A stretch of DNA of 64,000 nucleotides from Sphingomonas sp. Leaf17 (GCF_001421505.1 NZ_LMKL01000008.1:114880-178879); one strand, 5' to 3'; counted from the stretch's first letter, positions 52,498-61,095 are shown. Numbers and translations are program-made. The notes: a model not told the origin generated them from the letters alone.

Positions 52498-52707
52498 TCA
52501 ATCAGCCGCTTCGAGGTTCACCGCCGACTGCTTGCCGCGACGATCCTCTTCGAGTTCGTACTTGACGCGCTGGTCCTGGCGCAGCGTCGGCATGCCGGCA
52601 CGCTCAACGGCCGAGATGTGGACGAAGGCATCGTTGCCGCCGCCGTCCGGCGCGATGAAGCCATAACCCTTGTCCGCGTTGAAGAACTTTACGGTTCCGA
52701 TGGTCAT
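52498..52707 (-). CDS. cspA: Cold-shock protein, CspA family
   Basis: A 69-residue single-stranded nucleic-acid-binding protein. RNP1 (KGYGFI) and RNP2 (DAFVHIS) are intact. It acts as an RNA chaperone. ATG 52707 follows AAAGGAA. A promoter and a leader of about 120 bases are predicted upstream (see the promoter entry), as is common for cold-induced csp genes. Confidence 0.96.
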   Translation of the reverse strand: MTIGTVKFFNADKGYGFIAPDGGGNDAFVHISAVERAGMPTLRQDQRVKYELEEDRRGKQSAVNLEAAD

Positions 52708-52834
52708 AAAGAATTCCTTTCTTCTTTCGGGGCGATCCGAACGTCGGATCAGCCGGTGCCTTGGGCAGCAGGGAAAGAAGGAAGAAGGTGCCGCAAAGCG
52801 CCGTAGACCGTCGATGTGCGACTGTAGCCTCACC

Positions 52835-52863
52835 CATATAGGGGACGGGGGTCGACATTGCAA
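52835..52863 (-). promoter_or_regulatory. Probable cspA promoter with long 5' leader
   Basis: On the minus strand TTGCAA (52858-52863) and TATATG (52835-52840) are exactly 17 bases apart. Transcription would start near 52828, leaving about 120 untranslated bases before cspA. The rest of the 320-base gap 52708-53027 shows no gene. Confidence 0.6.
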
Positions 52864-53027
52864 ATGGGGGGTGGCGATTGATGAGATTTCGGGGTGACCG
52901 CGTCCGCCACGACTCCGGCCGTCATCCGCGCCCGGTCAAGGTTGACGGGGGCCGAAACGCCCGTGCCCCTGCGTTCGCCGGAGCACGGGGTGCGTACGGC
53001 CGCCTTGGGCAGCCATGCGCGATCCGG

Positions 53028-53480
53028 TTACGCTTCCATCGAATGCTTGATGTCGCGCATCTGGTCGTGGCCCTGCTTGACCGAGGTGTAGGCGTCCTGG
53101 ATCGCCTGCCTGGTGGCGGGCGTCAGGTCGGTGTCGGCCAGCGCCTTTTCGAACTTGGCCTTGATGTGATCCTCGCCGCGCTCGACCTCGTTGACGATCG
53201 CCTTGTCGTCGCGGCCGGTGACGGCGGCCTTGAGGTTCAGGAAGATGCGGTGCGCGCCGGCCAGCACGGTGCCGTCGTCGTCGGGGGTGCCGCCAAGCGA
53301 ACGCACCTCCTGTTGCAGTGTGGTCGCGACCTGGCGACGCTCGGCCGCGCGGTCGTTGAACAGGCCGACGAAGCGGGCGTTCTCGGCATCCTTGGCGGCT
53401 TCGGTATAGCCGTCGACGCTGTCGAGCGTGGTTTCGATGAGACCGTTGAGCGTGCTGATGTCGTGGTCGTGATCGGCCAT
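53028..53480 (-). CDS. DUF2383 / PA2169-family four-helix protein
   Basis: A 150-residue helical-bundle protein, with ISTLNGLIETTLDSVDGYTEAA and LQQEVRSLGGTPDDDGTVLAGAHRIFLNLKAAVTG as family hallmarks. These ferritin-like proteins are linked to stress tolerance. An AAAGGA ribosome site lies eight bases before ATG 53480. The gene is in the same frame as a longer upstream reading frame with no stop between them, so the protein might also be made as the end of a 549-residue fusion. Confidence 0.88.
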   Translation of the reverse strand: MADHDHDISTLNGLIETTLDSVDGYTEAAKDAENARFVGLFNDRAAERRQVATTLQQEVRSLGGTPDDDGTVLAGAHRIFLNLKAAVTGRDDKAIVNEVERGEDHIKAKFEKALADTDLTPATRQAIQDAYTSVKQGHDQMRDIKHSMEA

Positions 53481-54677
53481 GGGGATGGTCCTTTCGTGAT
53501 GGAGATGGCGGGATAACGCACCGGGCCGGCGACCGGGTGCGGCCCCGCCCTGTTTTTGTTGTCTTTTCCGGGCGAGCCGACGCGCGGTCCGGGTGGGCCG
53601 AGCCGGCGTGGCGGGCGTCGCGCCGGCGGCGGCGCGGGCGAACCAGCGGTCGCGGGCGAACGCGCCGAGCGTGCGGGCGTTGGCGATCGCGGCCAGACGC
53701 GGGGCATCGACGGCGGCGCGCTCGTCGGGCGTCAGGTCGCGGGCATAGTCGGGCGCGCCATAGGTGCCGTGCTCGGTGCCCGCGAACCCGGCGGGCGGCG
53801 GGAAGCGGGTGCGCCAGTCACCGGCGGTGTCGTCCCACCAGACCAGTCCAGTGTCGTCCCACGGGACGAGGCCAGTATCGCCGTCGCCGCTTTCGCGAAG
53901 TGGAGGGTGTTGGTGTTCGTGAGACTCCGCGTTGTGCCCGGTGGACGTGGCGGTGGCGGACGCCGATGGCGGGCGGCGCAGCAGGCCCGATGCCTCCGCG
54001 CGCGCCCATTGTTCGGTGTCCCAGTCGGCCATGCGCGCGATGTCGAGGTCGTCGGTGCGCACGCCGGGGTCGAGTCCGGCCTGCACGCGCAGATAGCGGT
54101 CGGCGCTGGCGAGGGTCAGGACCGGGACCATTTCGGGCTGCGGTGCCTCCACGACGCGGGTGCCGACGAACAGGCCGGCGCGCGCGGGGTCGCCGCCCTC
54201 GTCGATGAGCGTCAGGAAGGCGTCGAAATCGCCGGCGACGACGCGCGGCCCCTGCCCCGCCGCCGTCGCGTCATGGGTGTCGGCATAACGATCGAGCCGG
54301 GTGAGGACATAGGCGGCGAGGCGGTTGTCATAGCGGTGGCGGGTGACGGTGGAGCCGTCGGCGCGGGTGATCGTCTCCTCCTGCCCGTCGATCGCGCGGG
54401 CGGTGAGCAGGTCGGTGATGCGATCACGTGCGAGCAGCCGCGCCGCGTCCCAGCCGATCGCGAACGCCGCCCCGCTGGCGCGGCGGCGCAAAGCGTAGAG
54501 CGAGGTGACGGACAGGCCAACGTGGCGGCAGGCGGCGTCGGCGGTGTGGCCTTCCGCGATCCGTTCGAGGAAGGCGCGCTGGCGGGGTGGGGTCCAGCCG
54601 TCGTGGCGATGGGCGTGGGCGCGTGCGCCGGCTTGCACGAGGGCGGCTTGCGAGAGGGTGGCGAAGGCGGCGGTCAT
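53028..54677 (-). CDS. HTH-like sphingomonad protein reading through into the DUF2383 gene
   Basis: From ATG 54677 the frame runs 549 codons to the stop at 53028, shared with the DUF2383 gene; its own part is about 400 residues. Residues ~25-60 (GWTPPRQRAFLERIAEGHTADAACRHVGLSVTSLYALRRR) form a helix-turn-helix, as in many sphingomonad DNA-binding or terminase-small-subunit-like proteins. A later segment ([16 protein letters not shown]) is the translation of a dispersed repeat. The stretch after RLARKRQQK looks like translated untranslated sequence. Whether a true fusion exists or the upstream gene has lost its stop cannot be told. Confidence 0.65.
   Translation of the reverse strand: MTAAFATLSQAALVQAGARAHAHRHDGWTPPRQRAFLERIAEGHTADAACRHVGLSVTSLYALRRRASGAAFAIGWDAARLLARDRITDLLTARAIDGQEETITRADGSTVTRHRYDNRLAAYVLTRLDRYADTHDATAAGQGPRVVAGDFDAFLTLIDEGGDPARAGLFVGTRVVEAPQPEMVPVLTLASADRYLRVQAGLDPGVRTDDLDIARMADWDTEQWARAEASGLLRRPPSASATATSTGHNAESHEHQHPPLRESGDGDTGLVPWDDTGLVWWDDTAGDWRTRFPPPAGFAGTEHGTYGAPDYARDLTPDERAAVDAPRLAAIANARTLGAFARDRWFARAAAGATPATPARPTRTARRLARKRQQKQGGAAPGRRPGALSRHLHHERTIPMADHDHDISTLNGLIETTLDSVDGYTEAAKDAENARFVGLFNDRAAERRQVATTLQQEVRSLGGTPDDDGTVLAGAHRIFLNLKAAVTGRDDKAIVNEVERGEDHIKAKFEKALADTDLTPATRQAIQDAYTSVKQGHDQMRDIKHSMEA
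53895..53921 (-). repeat. Copy B of a 27-base dispersed repeat, inside a coding frame
   Basis: The reverse complement of 45783-45809 with one mismatch. Here it keeps the HTH-gene frame open and adds [15 protein letters not shown] residues. It is next to a 24-base direct repeat encoding DTGLVPWD / DTGLVWWD (around 53830-53880). Confidence 0.7.
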
Positions 54678-54856
54678 CGCGGGGTGGCCGGATTGCGGAA
54701 CAGCGCGGTCCAGCGGTCGCGGTTCTGCGCGATGTCGGGGGGCGTGGGCCGGGTGGTGCCGATGCGGCCGGCGGCGACATGCGTGGCCCAGCGGCGGTGG
54801 TGGTCGGCCTCGTTATCGGGGTGGCCAATGATGATGCGGGTGCGCGACTCGGACAT
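54674..54856 (-). CDS. Small hypothetical protein paired with the HTH-like gene
   Basis: A 60-residue polar protein, Arg- and Pro-rich, with ATG 54856 and a stop overlapping the HTH-like gene start (ATGA). The tight coupling and similar base composition suggest that the two work together. No domain was recognised. Confidence 0.6.
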   Translation of the reverse strand: MSESRTRIIIGHPDNEADHHRRWATHVAAGRIGTTRPTPPDIAQNRDRWTALFRNPATPR

Positions 54857-54909
54857 GCGTCCTCCGGAACAAAGGGGGACCGCGTTGGTATGCCGGAATG
54901 GGGATTGTA

Positions 54910-54954
54910 GGACAGCAGTATTTTTTAATTGCTTTATCTTTAGAACTGCTGCCC
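54910..54954. repeat. Inverted repeat at the left end of the low-GC island
   Basis: GGACAGCAGT (54910-54919) and ACTGCTGCCC (54945-54954) pair over ten positions with one G-U, around an AT-rich loop of about 25 bases. It lies just after the stop of the second island gene. It could end transcription, mark the island edge, or be part of a small RNA. Confidence 0.5.
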
Positions 54955-54975
54955 AAATTTCATTCAGTTGCAGAA

Positions 54976-55527
54976 TTATGCAAATATATCAGAATCATTT
55001 GTCAGCCTCGACAAAGCAACATCTCTTCCTGTAACATGCGAAATAGACGAGGCAAAATACTTAGATATTGAGTTTATCATAAGCTCATCATCAAGTAAAG
55101 CCATATAGGGGCCATGTGCATTCCCATCATGGCTCAGATGGTTTTCGATTATATGCATCCAAAATGCTGGGTTTGACTCGACTGAGCTATAATTATATAA
55201 ATTCAATAATCCAAATATATCAATGTACTGCGTTCCTATTTTTTCAAATTCTTTAAAGGCGTGAATACGACCTCCCGCAAGACGGTCCATTCTTGGCGAT
55301 GCTCGAATGTCAAAAACCCACTTAGGCTTTAAACAACTAAGAGCGGCTTTAAACGATCTCACGCCAAAGTCTGCTACATCCATAACAATTACGACATCTG
55401 GGTCCGGAAATGGCAAAGATAGTTGCCGATCGTCCTTTTCCTTCCTAATACAATATGTCGGTATGTCTGCACTATCATAAACAAGGCGCATCCACGGCTT
55501 ACTACGGTTATTCACCGCCCGTCTCAC
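54976..55527 (-). CDS. Unrecognised protein coupled to the AvcD-like deaminase
   Basis: A 183-residue soluble protein of low GC. The GTG start at 55527 lies inside the end of the deaminase gene (20-base overlap); ATG 55491 is an alternative. The central part (VVIVMDVADFGVRSFKAALSCLKPKWVFDIRASPRMDRLAGG) looks like an alpha/beta domain, and DIRASPR followed by KIGTQYIDIFGL loosely resembles DUF488-type proteins. This similarity is weak. Tight coupling suggests an accessory or control role for the deaminase. Confidence 0.75.
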   Translation of the reverse strand: MRRAVNNRSKPWMRLVYDSADIPTYCIRKEKDDRQLSLPFPDPDVVIVMDVADFGVRSFKAALSCLKPKWVFDIRASPRMDRLAGGRIHAFKEFEKIGTQYIDIFGLLNLYNYSSVESNPAFWMHIIENHLSHDGNAHGPYMALLDDELMINSISKYFASSISHVTGRDVALSRLTNDSDIFA

Positions 55528-57160
55528 CGATGCTCTCTGTTATTTTAGCTTCGACTTGCGCATAGCTAACCTGCAAGGCCTGAGCAACACCACTGCCATC
55601 AGCCTCTGGAAAGTTTTCAAACATTACGCCAGTAGACTCGTTCTTGAGTTCTCGATCCTTATAGAATGCTCGTCGATACAGCCTCGGGGCAACACCAGTG
55701 AACGGTCTGAACAAAACCAGGGGAGATACATCATGTCCTTTATTATTGTCGTAGGTAGATATCTTACTTGGAGCCATCCAGTCCTTCTTAACGGTAGTAA
55801 TAGAGTCCCCGTGAAGGGGTAATGCACGACTTTTCAAATACGGCTCAATAAATTGTACTTCATCGACACCGGCAGCAACTATGTGTCTTGCACAATTATG
55901 ACATGGATATGTCGTTACAAAAAGCCTCGACCCTATAGTTGACACGCCTTGCCGGGCAGCAGACAAGAGAGCGTCCATCTCCGCATGGACTGCACGACTA
56001 AACTCAATTATTTGCCCAAGTCTTGTCGACTTTATTTTATTTCTGACATCAGGGCTGTTTTTCAAACCAAACCCCTCCAGAGCGTTAACAAGCTCGCTTA
56101 CTATAGAGTTTTGCTCCATAGTGTTTCTGCAGTAACCACCATGAAATGCACATCGATGATCGGCATCTGGATTAATATCATCGTCTGATACTTGTCCAAA
56201 TTCGCTTCCATAAACCCCTCCTCCAGCTCTAGGTACCTCGTTAGTGCCTGTAGCCAGAAGGCTTCCCTTACCATCCATCAGAGCGGCACCTACCTGCCTC
56301 GACAAGCAGGCGCTCCGCATCCTCGCTCCAAATGCATGATACATCGCAGTTTCATTGGTACGAGGTCGATAGATTTTGGTATGACTCAAAATATCCGTCA
56401 GCCTTCCCAATTCGTCAGTAACGTTCCAGTCTGGGTTCGGAACTTCCTTACCACCGACTAATGTTTTTAGTCTTGAGACTGAGTTGTCTAGAAAGAATTC
56501 TGACAAATGAAATGTGGCAGATACTTGCTGCCCATACTTAACAGCGGCCTTTTCATCACGCTGCATAAATTCTTCGATTTTGTCTCTTCCAGCATCAGAA
56601 AACTTTTGGGTTAGCCTAGATTTCCGCGTCTCGTCGTCACATACAACACCGATAAGGCAAAAGGCCTGTTGATAAACCCTCCTTAAAAGCTCTACCTCAC
56701 CAGGATTTCTTAATGAATCTAAAATGTAAGCACGCGGTGCGCTATCCGGCTCTACCGCCCTTCCAGTCACCATCTCAACGCTTGTAGCTTTTGCTCGATG
56801 TTCAACAATTTTTCTTATAAGCCGCACCGCAACAGCAGAGTTTTCCCCGGTTTTTCGACGCAGTTCATCACCCGCATCTTGCAAAGCACGAGTGCAGTCC
56901 ATTTTTCCATCGCCGATAATATTGAATTCTGACGCATTAGCCCATTCCGTAATAACATCTCGCGCCTTATAAATATTAGCGTCGTACCCGTTATCCTTAA
57001 GGAATTTGTGAAGAGCCTCAGCAACCTCACTGGTTCCTGATCCTACTGGCCCAACCACTCCAAATATCATTTCGTGGGAAGCGAGTTGCTTAACTATTTC
57101 AGTTGCACTTGTGGTTTTTGTATCATTCGCAGGCGCTGTTTTTGGAACTGTGCTTGCCAT
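55508..57160 (-). CDS. avcD: AvcD-like anti-phage dCTP/dCMP deaminase
   Basis: A 550-residue protein with a P-loop-like N-terminal domain (GPVGSGTS at 37-44, without the usual Walker A lysine) and a C-terminal zinc deaminase domain. The zinc site is H392-A-E394 with P-C420-x2-C423; further H335, C337, H340 and C344 could bind another metal. This order and length match the AvcD / anti-phage dCTP deaminase family, which destroys dCTP or dCMP on infection. ATG 57160 follows GGGGA at six bases; an in-frame ATG at 57196 would start upstream of the predicted transcript. No AvcI RNA gene is evident in the 67-base gap to uvrA. Confidence 0.88.
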   Translation of the reverse strand: MASTVPKTAPANDTKTTSATEIVKQLASHEMIFGVVGPVGSGTSEVAEALHKFLKDNGYDANIYKARDVITEWANASEFNIIGDGKMDCTRALQDAGDELRRKTGENSAVAVRLIRKIVEHRAKATSVEMVTGRAVEPDSAPRAYILDSLRNPGEVELLRRVYQQAFCLIGVVCDDETRKSRLTQKFSDAGRDKIEEFMQRDEKAAVKYGQQVSATFHLSEFFLDNSVSRLKTLVGGKEVPNPDWNVTDELGRLTDILSHTKIYRPRTNETAMYHAFGARMRSACLSRQVGAALMDGKGSLLATGTNEVPRAGGGVYGSEFGQVSDDDINPDADHRCAFHGGYCRNTMEQNSIVSELVNALEGFGLKNSPDVRNKIKSTRLGQIIEFSRAVHAEMDALLSAARQGVSTIGSRLFVTTYPCHNCARHIVAAGVDEVQFIEPYLKSRALPLHGDSITTVKKDWMAPSKISTYDNNKGHDVSPLVLFRPFTGVAPRLYRRAFYKDRELKNESTGVMFENFPEADGSGVAQALQVSYAQVEAKITESIGETGGE

Positions 57161-57178
57161 ATTATTTCCCCGACGCTC

Positions 57179-57207
57179 ATTATCCCCAATGAACATCACA
57201 TTTTCGA
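57179..57207 (-). promoter_or_regulatory. Possible promoter for the AvcD-like gene
   Basis: On the minus strand GATAAT (57179-57184) is 17 bases from TCGAAA (57202-57207; four of six match the -35 consensus). Transcription would begin about 12 bases before the ATG, leaving only the ribosome site. This allows expression independent of uvrA. Confidence 0.4.
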
Positions 57208-57227
57208 TTCGAACAAGCGTGTTGTTT

Positions 57228-60131
57228 TTATCGCAGCAACGGCGACAGGTACTTCCCCGTGAAGCTCCCCTTGGCCTTGGCGACCACCTCCGGCGTGCCT
57301 TCCGCGACGATTTCGCCACCCTTGACGCCGCCCTCAGGCCCCAAGTCCAGCACCCAGTCGGCGGTTTTGATGACGTCGAGATTGTGTTCGATGACGACGA
57401 CGGTGTTGCCCTGTTCGACGAGCTGGTGGAGGACTTCGAGGAGTTTGCGGACGTCCTCGAAATGCAGGCCGGTGGTGGGTTCGTCGAGGATGTAGAGGGT
57501 GTTGCCGGTGGCGCGGCGGGAGAGTTCCTTGGCGAGCTTGACGCGCTGCGCCTCGCCGCCGGACAGGGTGGTGGCCTGTTGCCCGACCTTGACGTAGCCG
57601 AGACCGACCTCGACCAGCATGGCCATGCGGTCGCGGATGGGGGGGACGGCCTTGAAGAACTCGGTCGCATCCTCGACGGTCATGTCGAGCACGTCGGCGA
57701 TGCTCAGGCCCTTGAACTTCACCTCGAGCGTTTCGCGGTTGTAGCGCGCGCCGTTACACACGTCGCACTGGACGTAGACGTCGGGGAGGAAGTGCATCTC
57801 GATCTTGAGGACGCCGTCGCCCTGGCAGGCTTCGCAGCGGCCGCCCTTGACGTTGAAGCTGAAGCGGCCGGGTTTGTAGCCGCGGGCCTGCGATTCCGGC
57901 AGCTGCGCGAACCAGTCGCGGATCAGGGTGAAGCTGCCGGTGTAGGTGGCGGGGTTGGAGCGGGGCGTGCGGCCGATCGGCGACTGGTCGATGTCGATGA
58001 CCTTGTCGAGATATTGCAGGCCGGTGATCTTGTCGTGCTTGCCCTGCACGATGCGCGCGCCGTTAAGGGTGCGCGCGGCGCTGGCGTAAAGCGTGTCGAT
58101 GGTGAAGCTGGACTTGCCGCTTCCGCTAACGCCGGTGATGCAGGTGAAGGTGCCGAGGGGCAAGCTGGCGGTGACGCCCTTCAGGTTGTTGGCGGTGGCG
58201 TTGTGGACGGTCAGCTTCTTGCCGTTGCCCTTGCGGCGTTTCGCGGGGACTTCGACGCGGCGGGTGCCGTTGAGATAATCGGCGGTGATGCTGGTCTTGG
58301 ATTTGAGTATCTGCTTGAGGGTGCCCTGCGCCACGACCTCGCCGCCATGGACGCCCGCGCCCGGTCCCATGTCGATGACATAATCGGCGGTGCGGATCGC
58401 GTCCTCGTCATGCTCGACGACGAGCACGGTGTTGCCGAGGTCGCGCAGGCGGCGCAGCGTGGCGAGCAGCATGTCGTTGTCGCGCTGATGCAGGCCGATG
58501 CTGGGTTCGTCGAGGACGTAGAGGACGCCGGAGAGGCCCGAGCCGATCTGCGACGCGAGGCGGATGCGCTGGCTCTCGCCGCCCGACAGCGTGCCGCTGG
58601 TGCGGTCGAGGTTCAGGTAATCGAGGCCGACATTGTTGAGGAAGCCGAGGCGTTCGACGATTTCCTTGAGGATGCGTTCGGCGATCGCGTTCTGCTGGCT
58701 GGTCAGGTCGGCGGGGAGCGCGGTGAAGAAGGCGAGCGCGTCGACGACCGACATGTGGGTGATGCGGGCGATGTCCTGCATCGCGACCTTGACCGCGAGC
58801 GCCTCGGGCTTGAGGCGCGCGCCGTGGCAGGTCTCGCACGGGGCGGAAGACTGGTATTTGCCCAGCTCCTCGCGCATCCACGCGCTGTCGGTGGCGAGCA
58901 GGCGGCGGTTGAGGTTGCCGACGACGCCCTCGAACGGTTTCTTGACGTCATACGCCTTTTTGCCGTCGATGAAGGTCAGGGTGACGGGCTTGCCGCCGGT
59001 GCCGTGGAGGATGATGCGGCGCGCGTCCTCGGACAGGTCGGCCCAGGGGGTGTCGAGGCTGAAGTCGAACGCCTTGGCGAGGCTGCCGAGCACCTGCATG
59101 TAATAGGGCGAGGGCGGGTTGGATTTCGCCCAGGGGACGACCGCGCCCTTCTTGATGCTGAGGTCGTGGTTGGGGACGACCAGATCCTCGTCGAACAGCA
59201 TTTTCTCGCCGAGGCCGTCGCAGGCCGGGCACGCGCCCTGGGGTGCGTTGAAGCTGAACAGGCGGGGTTCGATTTCGGCGATGGTGAAGCCGCTGACGGG
59301 ACAGGCGAACTTTTCGGAGAAGACGATGCGGTTGGGGAGGACCCCTGCCCCCTTCATCGCGCCGCCATCGGCCTTGGCATCGGTGGACGCAGCGGTCGCC
59401 TCCGCCACGGTGGTATCCAGCAGGTCGATATACGCCAGCCCCTCGGCCAGTTTCAGGGCGGTTTCGAAGCTTTGCGCCAGACGCGCGGCGATGTCGGGGT
59501 TGACGACGATGCGGTCGACGACGACCTCGATGTCGTGCTTGAACTTCTTGTCGAGCGCGGGCGCGTCCTCGATCTCGTGGATCTCGCCGTCGATGCGCAC
59601 GCGGGTGAAGCCCGCCTTCTGCCACTCGGCCAGTTCCTTGCGGTACTCGCCCTTGCGCCCGCGCACGACGGGGGCGAGCAGATAGGCGCGCGTGCCTTCG
59701 GGCAGGGTCAGGACGCGGTCGACCATCTGGCTGACGGTCTGCGCGGCGATCGGCAGGCCGGTGGCGGGCGAATAGGGGATGCCGACGCGCGCCCAGAGCA
59801 GGCGCATGTAATCGTAGATCTCGGTCACGGTCGCGACGGTCGAGCGCGGGTTGCGGCTGGTCGTCTTCTGTTCGATCGAGATGGCGGGCGACAGCCCCTC
59901 GATATGGTCGACGTCGGGCTTCTGCATCAGCTCAAGGAACTGGCGCGCATAGGCCGACAGCGATTCGACGTAGCGGCGCTGCCCCTCGGCATAGATGGTG
60001 TCGAAGGCGAGGCTGGACTTGCCCGACCCCGACAGCCCGGTGATGACCGTCAGCGTGTCGCGCGGAATGTCGATATCGACGCCCTTGAGGTTGTGTTCGC
60101 GGGCACCCCGCACGGAAATCTTGGTCAGCAT
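57228..60131 (-). CDS. uvrA: Excinuclease ABC subunit A
   Basis: A 967-residue DNA-damage sensor of nucleotide excision repair. It has two ABC-type ATPase cores ([14 protein letters not shown] near 31 and [15 protein letters not shown] in the second half) with signatures [16 protein letters not shown] and [15 protein letters not shown]. Zinc-binding C-x2-C sets are seen in CPACDG, CEACQG and CDVCNG. The frame extends upstream to 60218, but ATG 60131 starts the family N-terminus [15 protein letters not shown]. Its end abuts the low-GC island. Confidence 0.98.
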   Translation of the reverse strand: MLTKISVRGAREHNLKGVDIDIPRDTLTVITGLSGSGKSSLAFDTIYAEGQRRYVESLSAYARQFLELMQKPDVDHIEGLSPAISIEQKTTSRNPRSTVATVTEIYDYMRLLWARVGIPYSPATGLPIAAQTVSQMVDRVLTLPEGTRAYLLAPVVRGRKGEYRKELAEWQKAGFTRVRIDGEIHEIEDAPALDKKFKHDIEVVVDRIVVNPDIAARLAQSFETALKLAEGLAYIDLLDTTVAEATAASTDAKADGGAMKGAGVLPNRIVFSEKFACPVSGFTIAEIEPRLFSFNAPQGACPACDGLGEKMLFDEDLVVPNHDLSIKKGAVVPWAKSNPPSPYYMQVLGSLAKAFDFSLDTPWADLSEDARRIILHGTGGKPVTLTFIDGKKAYDVKKPFEGVVGNLNRRLLATDSAWMREELGKYQSSAPCETCHGARLKPEALAVKVAMQDIARITHMSVVDALAFFTALPADLTSQQNAIAERILKEIVERLGFLNNVGLDYLNLDRTSGTLSGGESQRIRLASQIGSGLSGVLYVLDEPSIGLHQRDNDMLLATLRRLRDLGNTVLVVEHDEDAIRTADYVIDMGPGAGVHGGEVVAQGTLKQILKSKTSITADYLNGTRRVEVPAKRRKGNGKKLTVHNATANNLKGVTASLPLGTFTCITGVSGSGKSSFTIDTLYASAARTLNGARIVQGKHDKITGLQYLDKVIDIDQSPIGRTPRSNPATYTGSFTLIRDWFAQLPESQARGYKPGRFSFNVKGGRCEACQGDGVLKIEMHFLPDVYVQCDVCNGARYNRETLEVKFKGLSIADVLDMTVEDATEFFKAVPPIRDRMAMLVEVGLGYVKVGQQATTLSGGEAQRVKLAKELSRRATGNTLYILDEPTTGLHFEDVRKLLEVLHQLVEQGNTVVVIEHNLDVIKTADWVLDLGPEGGVKGGEIVAEGTPEVVAKAKGSFTGKYLSPLLR

Positions 60132-60285
60132 GAGGGTGCGTGTTCCATATTTGTTCGGGGGCGGCAAGCGGTGCGGTGGACATGGTGGCTGGGACCGCAC
60201 GCGACAAGCCGAAACCACCGCGTGTGTTACTTGAATAGGACGGTTCTTGCGCCCATGTTGGACGCGAGCACGAAGGGATCAGACG

Positions 60286-60768
60286 ATGGCCAAGACGATC
60301 AAGACCGACCGCAACGGGTTTCCCAAACGGATTGCCGGCGTGAAAGTGCCCAAACCCTTGCGCAAACCCGCCGCGATGCTGATCGACAAGGCGCGCACGC
60401 CCGAGGGGCAGGCGATCATCGGCAAGGGCGTGGCCGCGGTGATGGCGTTCGCCGCCGCGACCCGGGCGCAGGCGGCGCATGCGCCCAAGCCGAAGATGGC
60501 GGACGCGCCGGTGGCCCGGGAGGCACCGACGCCGCCACACGGCACGACCGCCCCGCCACCCCCTGCCCCGCCGGTGCCGCCAGTGCCGCCAGTGCCGCCA
60601 GTGCCGCCAGTGCCACCGGTGCCGCCAAAGCCGGAGAGCGCCAGGGGTCCGGCCGCACCGGGCGTTGGCGGGACGACGGCGTCGCCCGAACTGGAAAAGG
60701 TGGTCGACGCGATCGGCGCGGCGGCGGACGCGGTGTTCGCGCGGATGTTCAAGGGGAAGATGGGGTGA
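60286..60768 (+). CDS. Proline-repeat hypothetical protein
   Basis: A 160-residue protein. The basic N-terminus (AKTIKTDRNGFPKRIAGVKVPKPLRK) precedes a short helical part, then a Pro/Val run made by six 9-base repeats, then a helical tail (SPELEKVVDAIGAAADAVFARMF). The repeat probably forms an extended spacer. A GAAGGGA ribosome site precedes ATG 60286. It is divergent from uvrA. The architecture suggests a surface- or DNA-associated spacer protein; no family was recognised. Confidence 0.65.
   Translation: MAKTIKTDRNGFPKRIAGVKVPKPLRKPAAMLIDKARTPEGQAIIGKGVAAVMAFAAATRAQAAHAPKPKMADAPVAREAPTPPHGTTAPPPPAPPVPPVPPVPPVPPVPPVPPKPESARGPAAPGVGGTTASPELEKVVDAIGAAADAVFARMFKGKMG
60574..60627 (+). repeat. 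Six 9-bp tandem repeats (GTGCCGCCA)
   Basis: Six head-to-tail copies, four identical in a row, encode VPP units in the proline-rich protein. Because the unit is a multiple of three, copy-number change would not break the frame. Confidence 0.9.
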
Positions 60769-60832
60769 GGCGTCCTATGGGCGGCTCAAGCCGCTGACGG
60801 AGCGCTACGACGGCAGGCAAACCCCGGAGGTA

Positions 60833-61095
60833 AGGCACGTTGGCCTTATCTTTCTTGCCGAAAACGGTTAGTAGGAACGTTGACACGTTGAATCCGGCGC
60901 AACAGGTTATGATCCGATGCCCGCCGGATTTACAGCCACCCGCAGCGTTCCGGCTCCCCCACACGCCGGCATGATATTACCCGATTTCGGATTGGCGGCG
61001 ATGAGGTCCACCAACGCCTGATCCTCATCGGCCATGCCTGCATGCAACGCGGCTGCGAGATAGGCACTGGTTTCGACGACCGACAGCCTTGTCAC
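60833..61095 (-). pseudogene. Frameshifted RelE/HigB-type toxin remnant
   Basis: From GTG 61095 the minus strand reads TRLSVVETSAYLAAALHAG..DEDQALVDLIAANPKSGNIMPACGGAGTLRVAV, the front of a RelE-type toxin, then stops at 60907. Its normal continuation (GCKSGGHRIITCC..FLLTVFGKKDKAN) lies in another frame from about 60939. A small deletion near the junction explains both. No antitoxin gene follows, so the locus looks inactive. Confidence 0.65.

Larger units (their letters stand above)
54860..57227. other. Low-GC island carrying a deaminase defence candidate
   Basis: Between the end of uvrA and the small hypothetical gene, base composition falls to roughly 45% GC, against about two-thirds in the neighbours. 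Codon use changes with it (frequent A/T third positions). The island holds two overlapping minus-strand genes. No integrase, transposase, tRNA or flanking direct repeat was found, so the way of entry is not visible. The left boundary holds an inverted repeat. Confidence 0.8.

Noticed and set aside
57160..57196. Alternative earlier start of the AvcD-like gene at 57196
   Set aside because: It would lie before the predicted transcription start and has no ribosome site, while 57160 has GGGGA at a good distance.
54860..57227. Prophage or integrative element explanation for the low-GC island
   Set aside because: No integrase, recombinase, tRNA target or flanking direct repeat is visible, so only lateral acquisition can be claimed.
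57111..60797. Plus-strand open frame of 1228 codons across uvrA
   Set aside because: Shadow of uvrA; alternating Val/Asp/Gly/Glu composition is typical of antisense high-GC reading.
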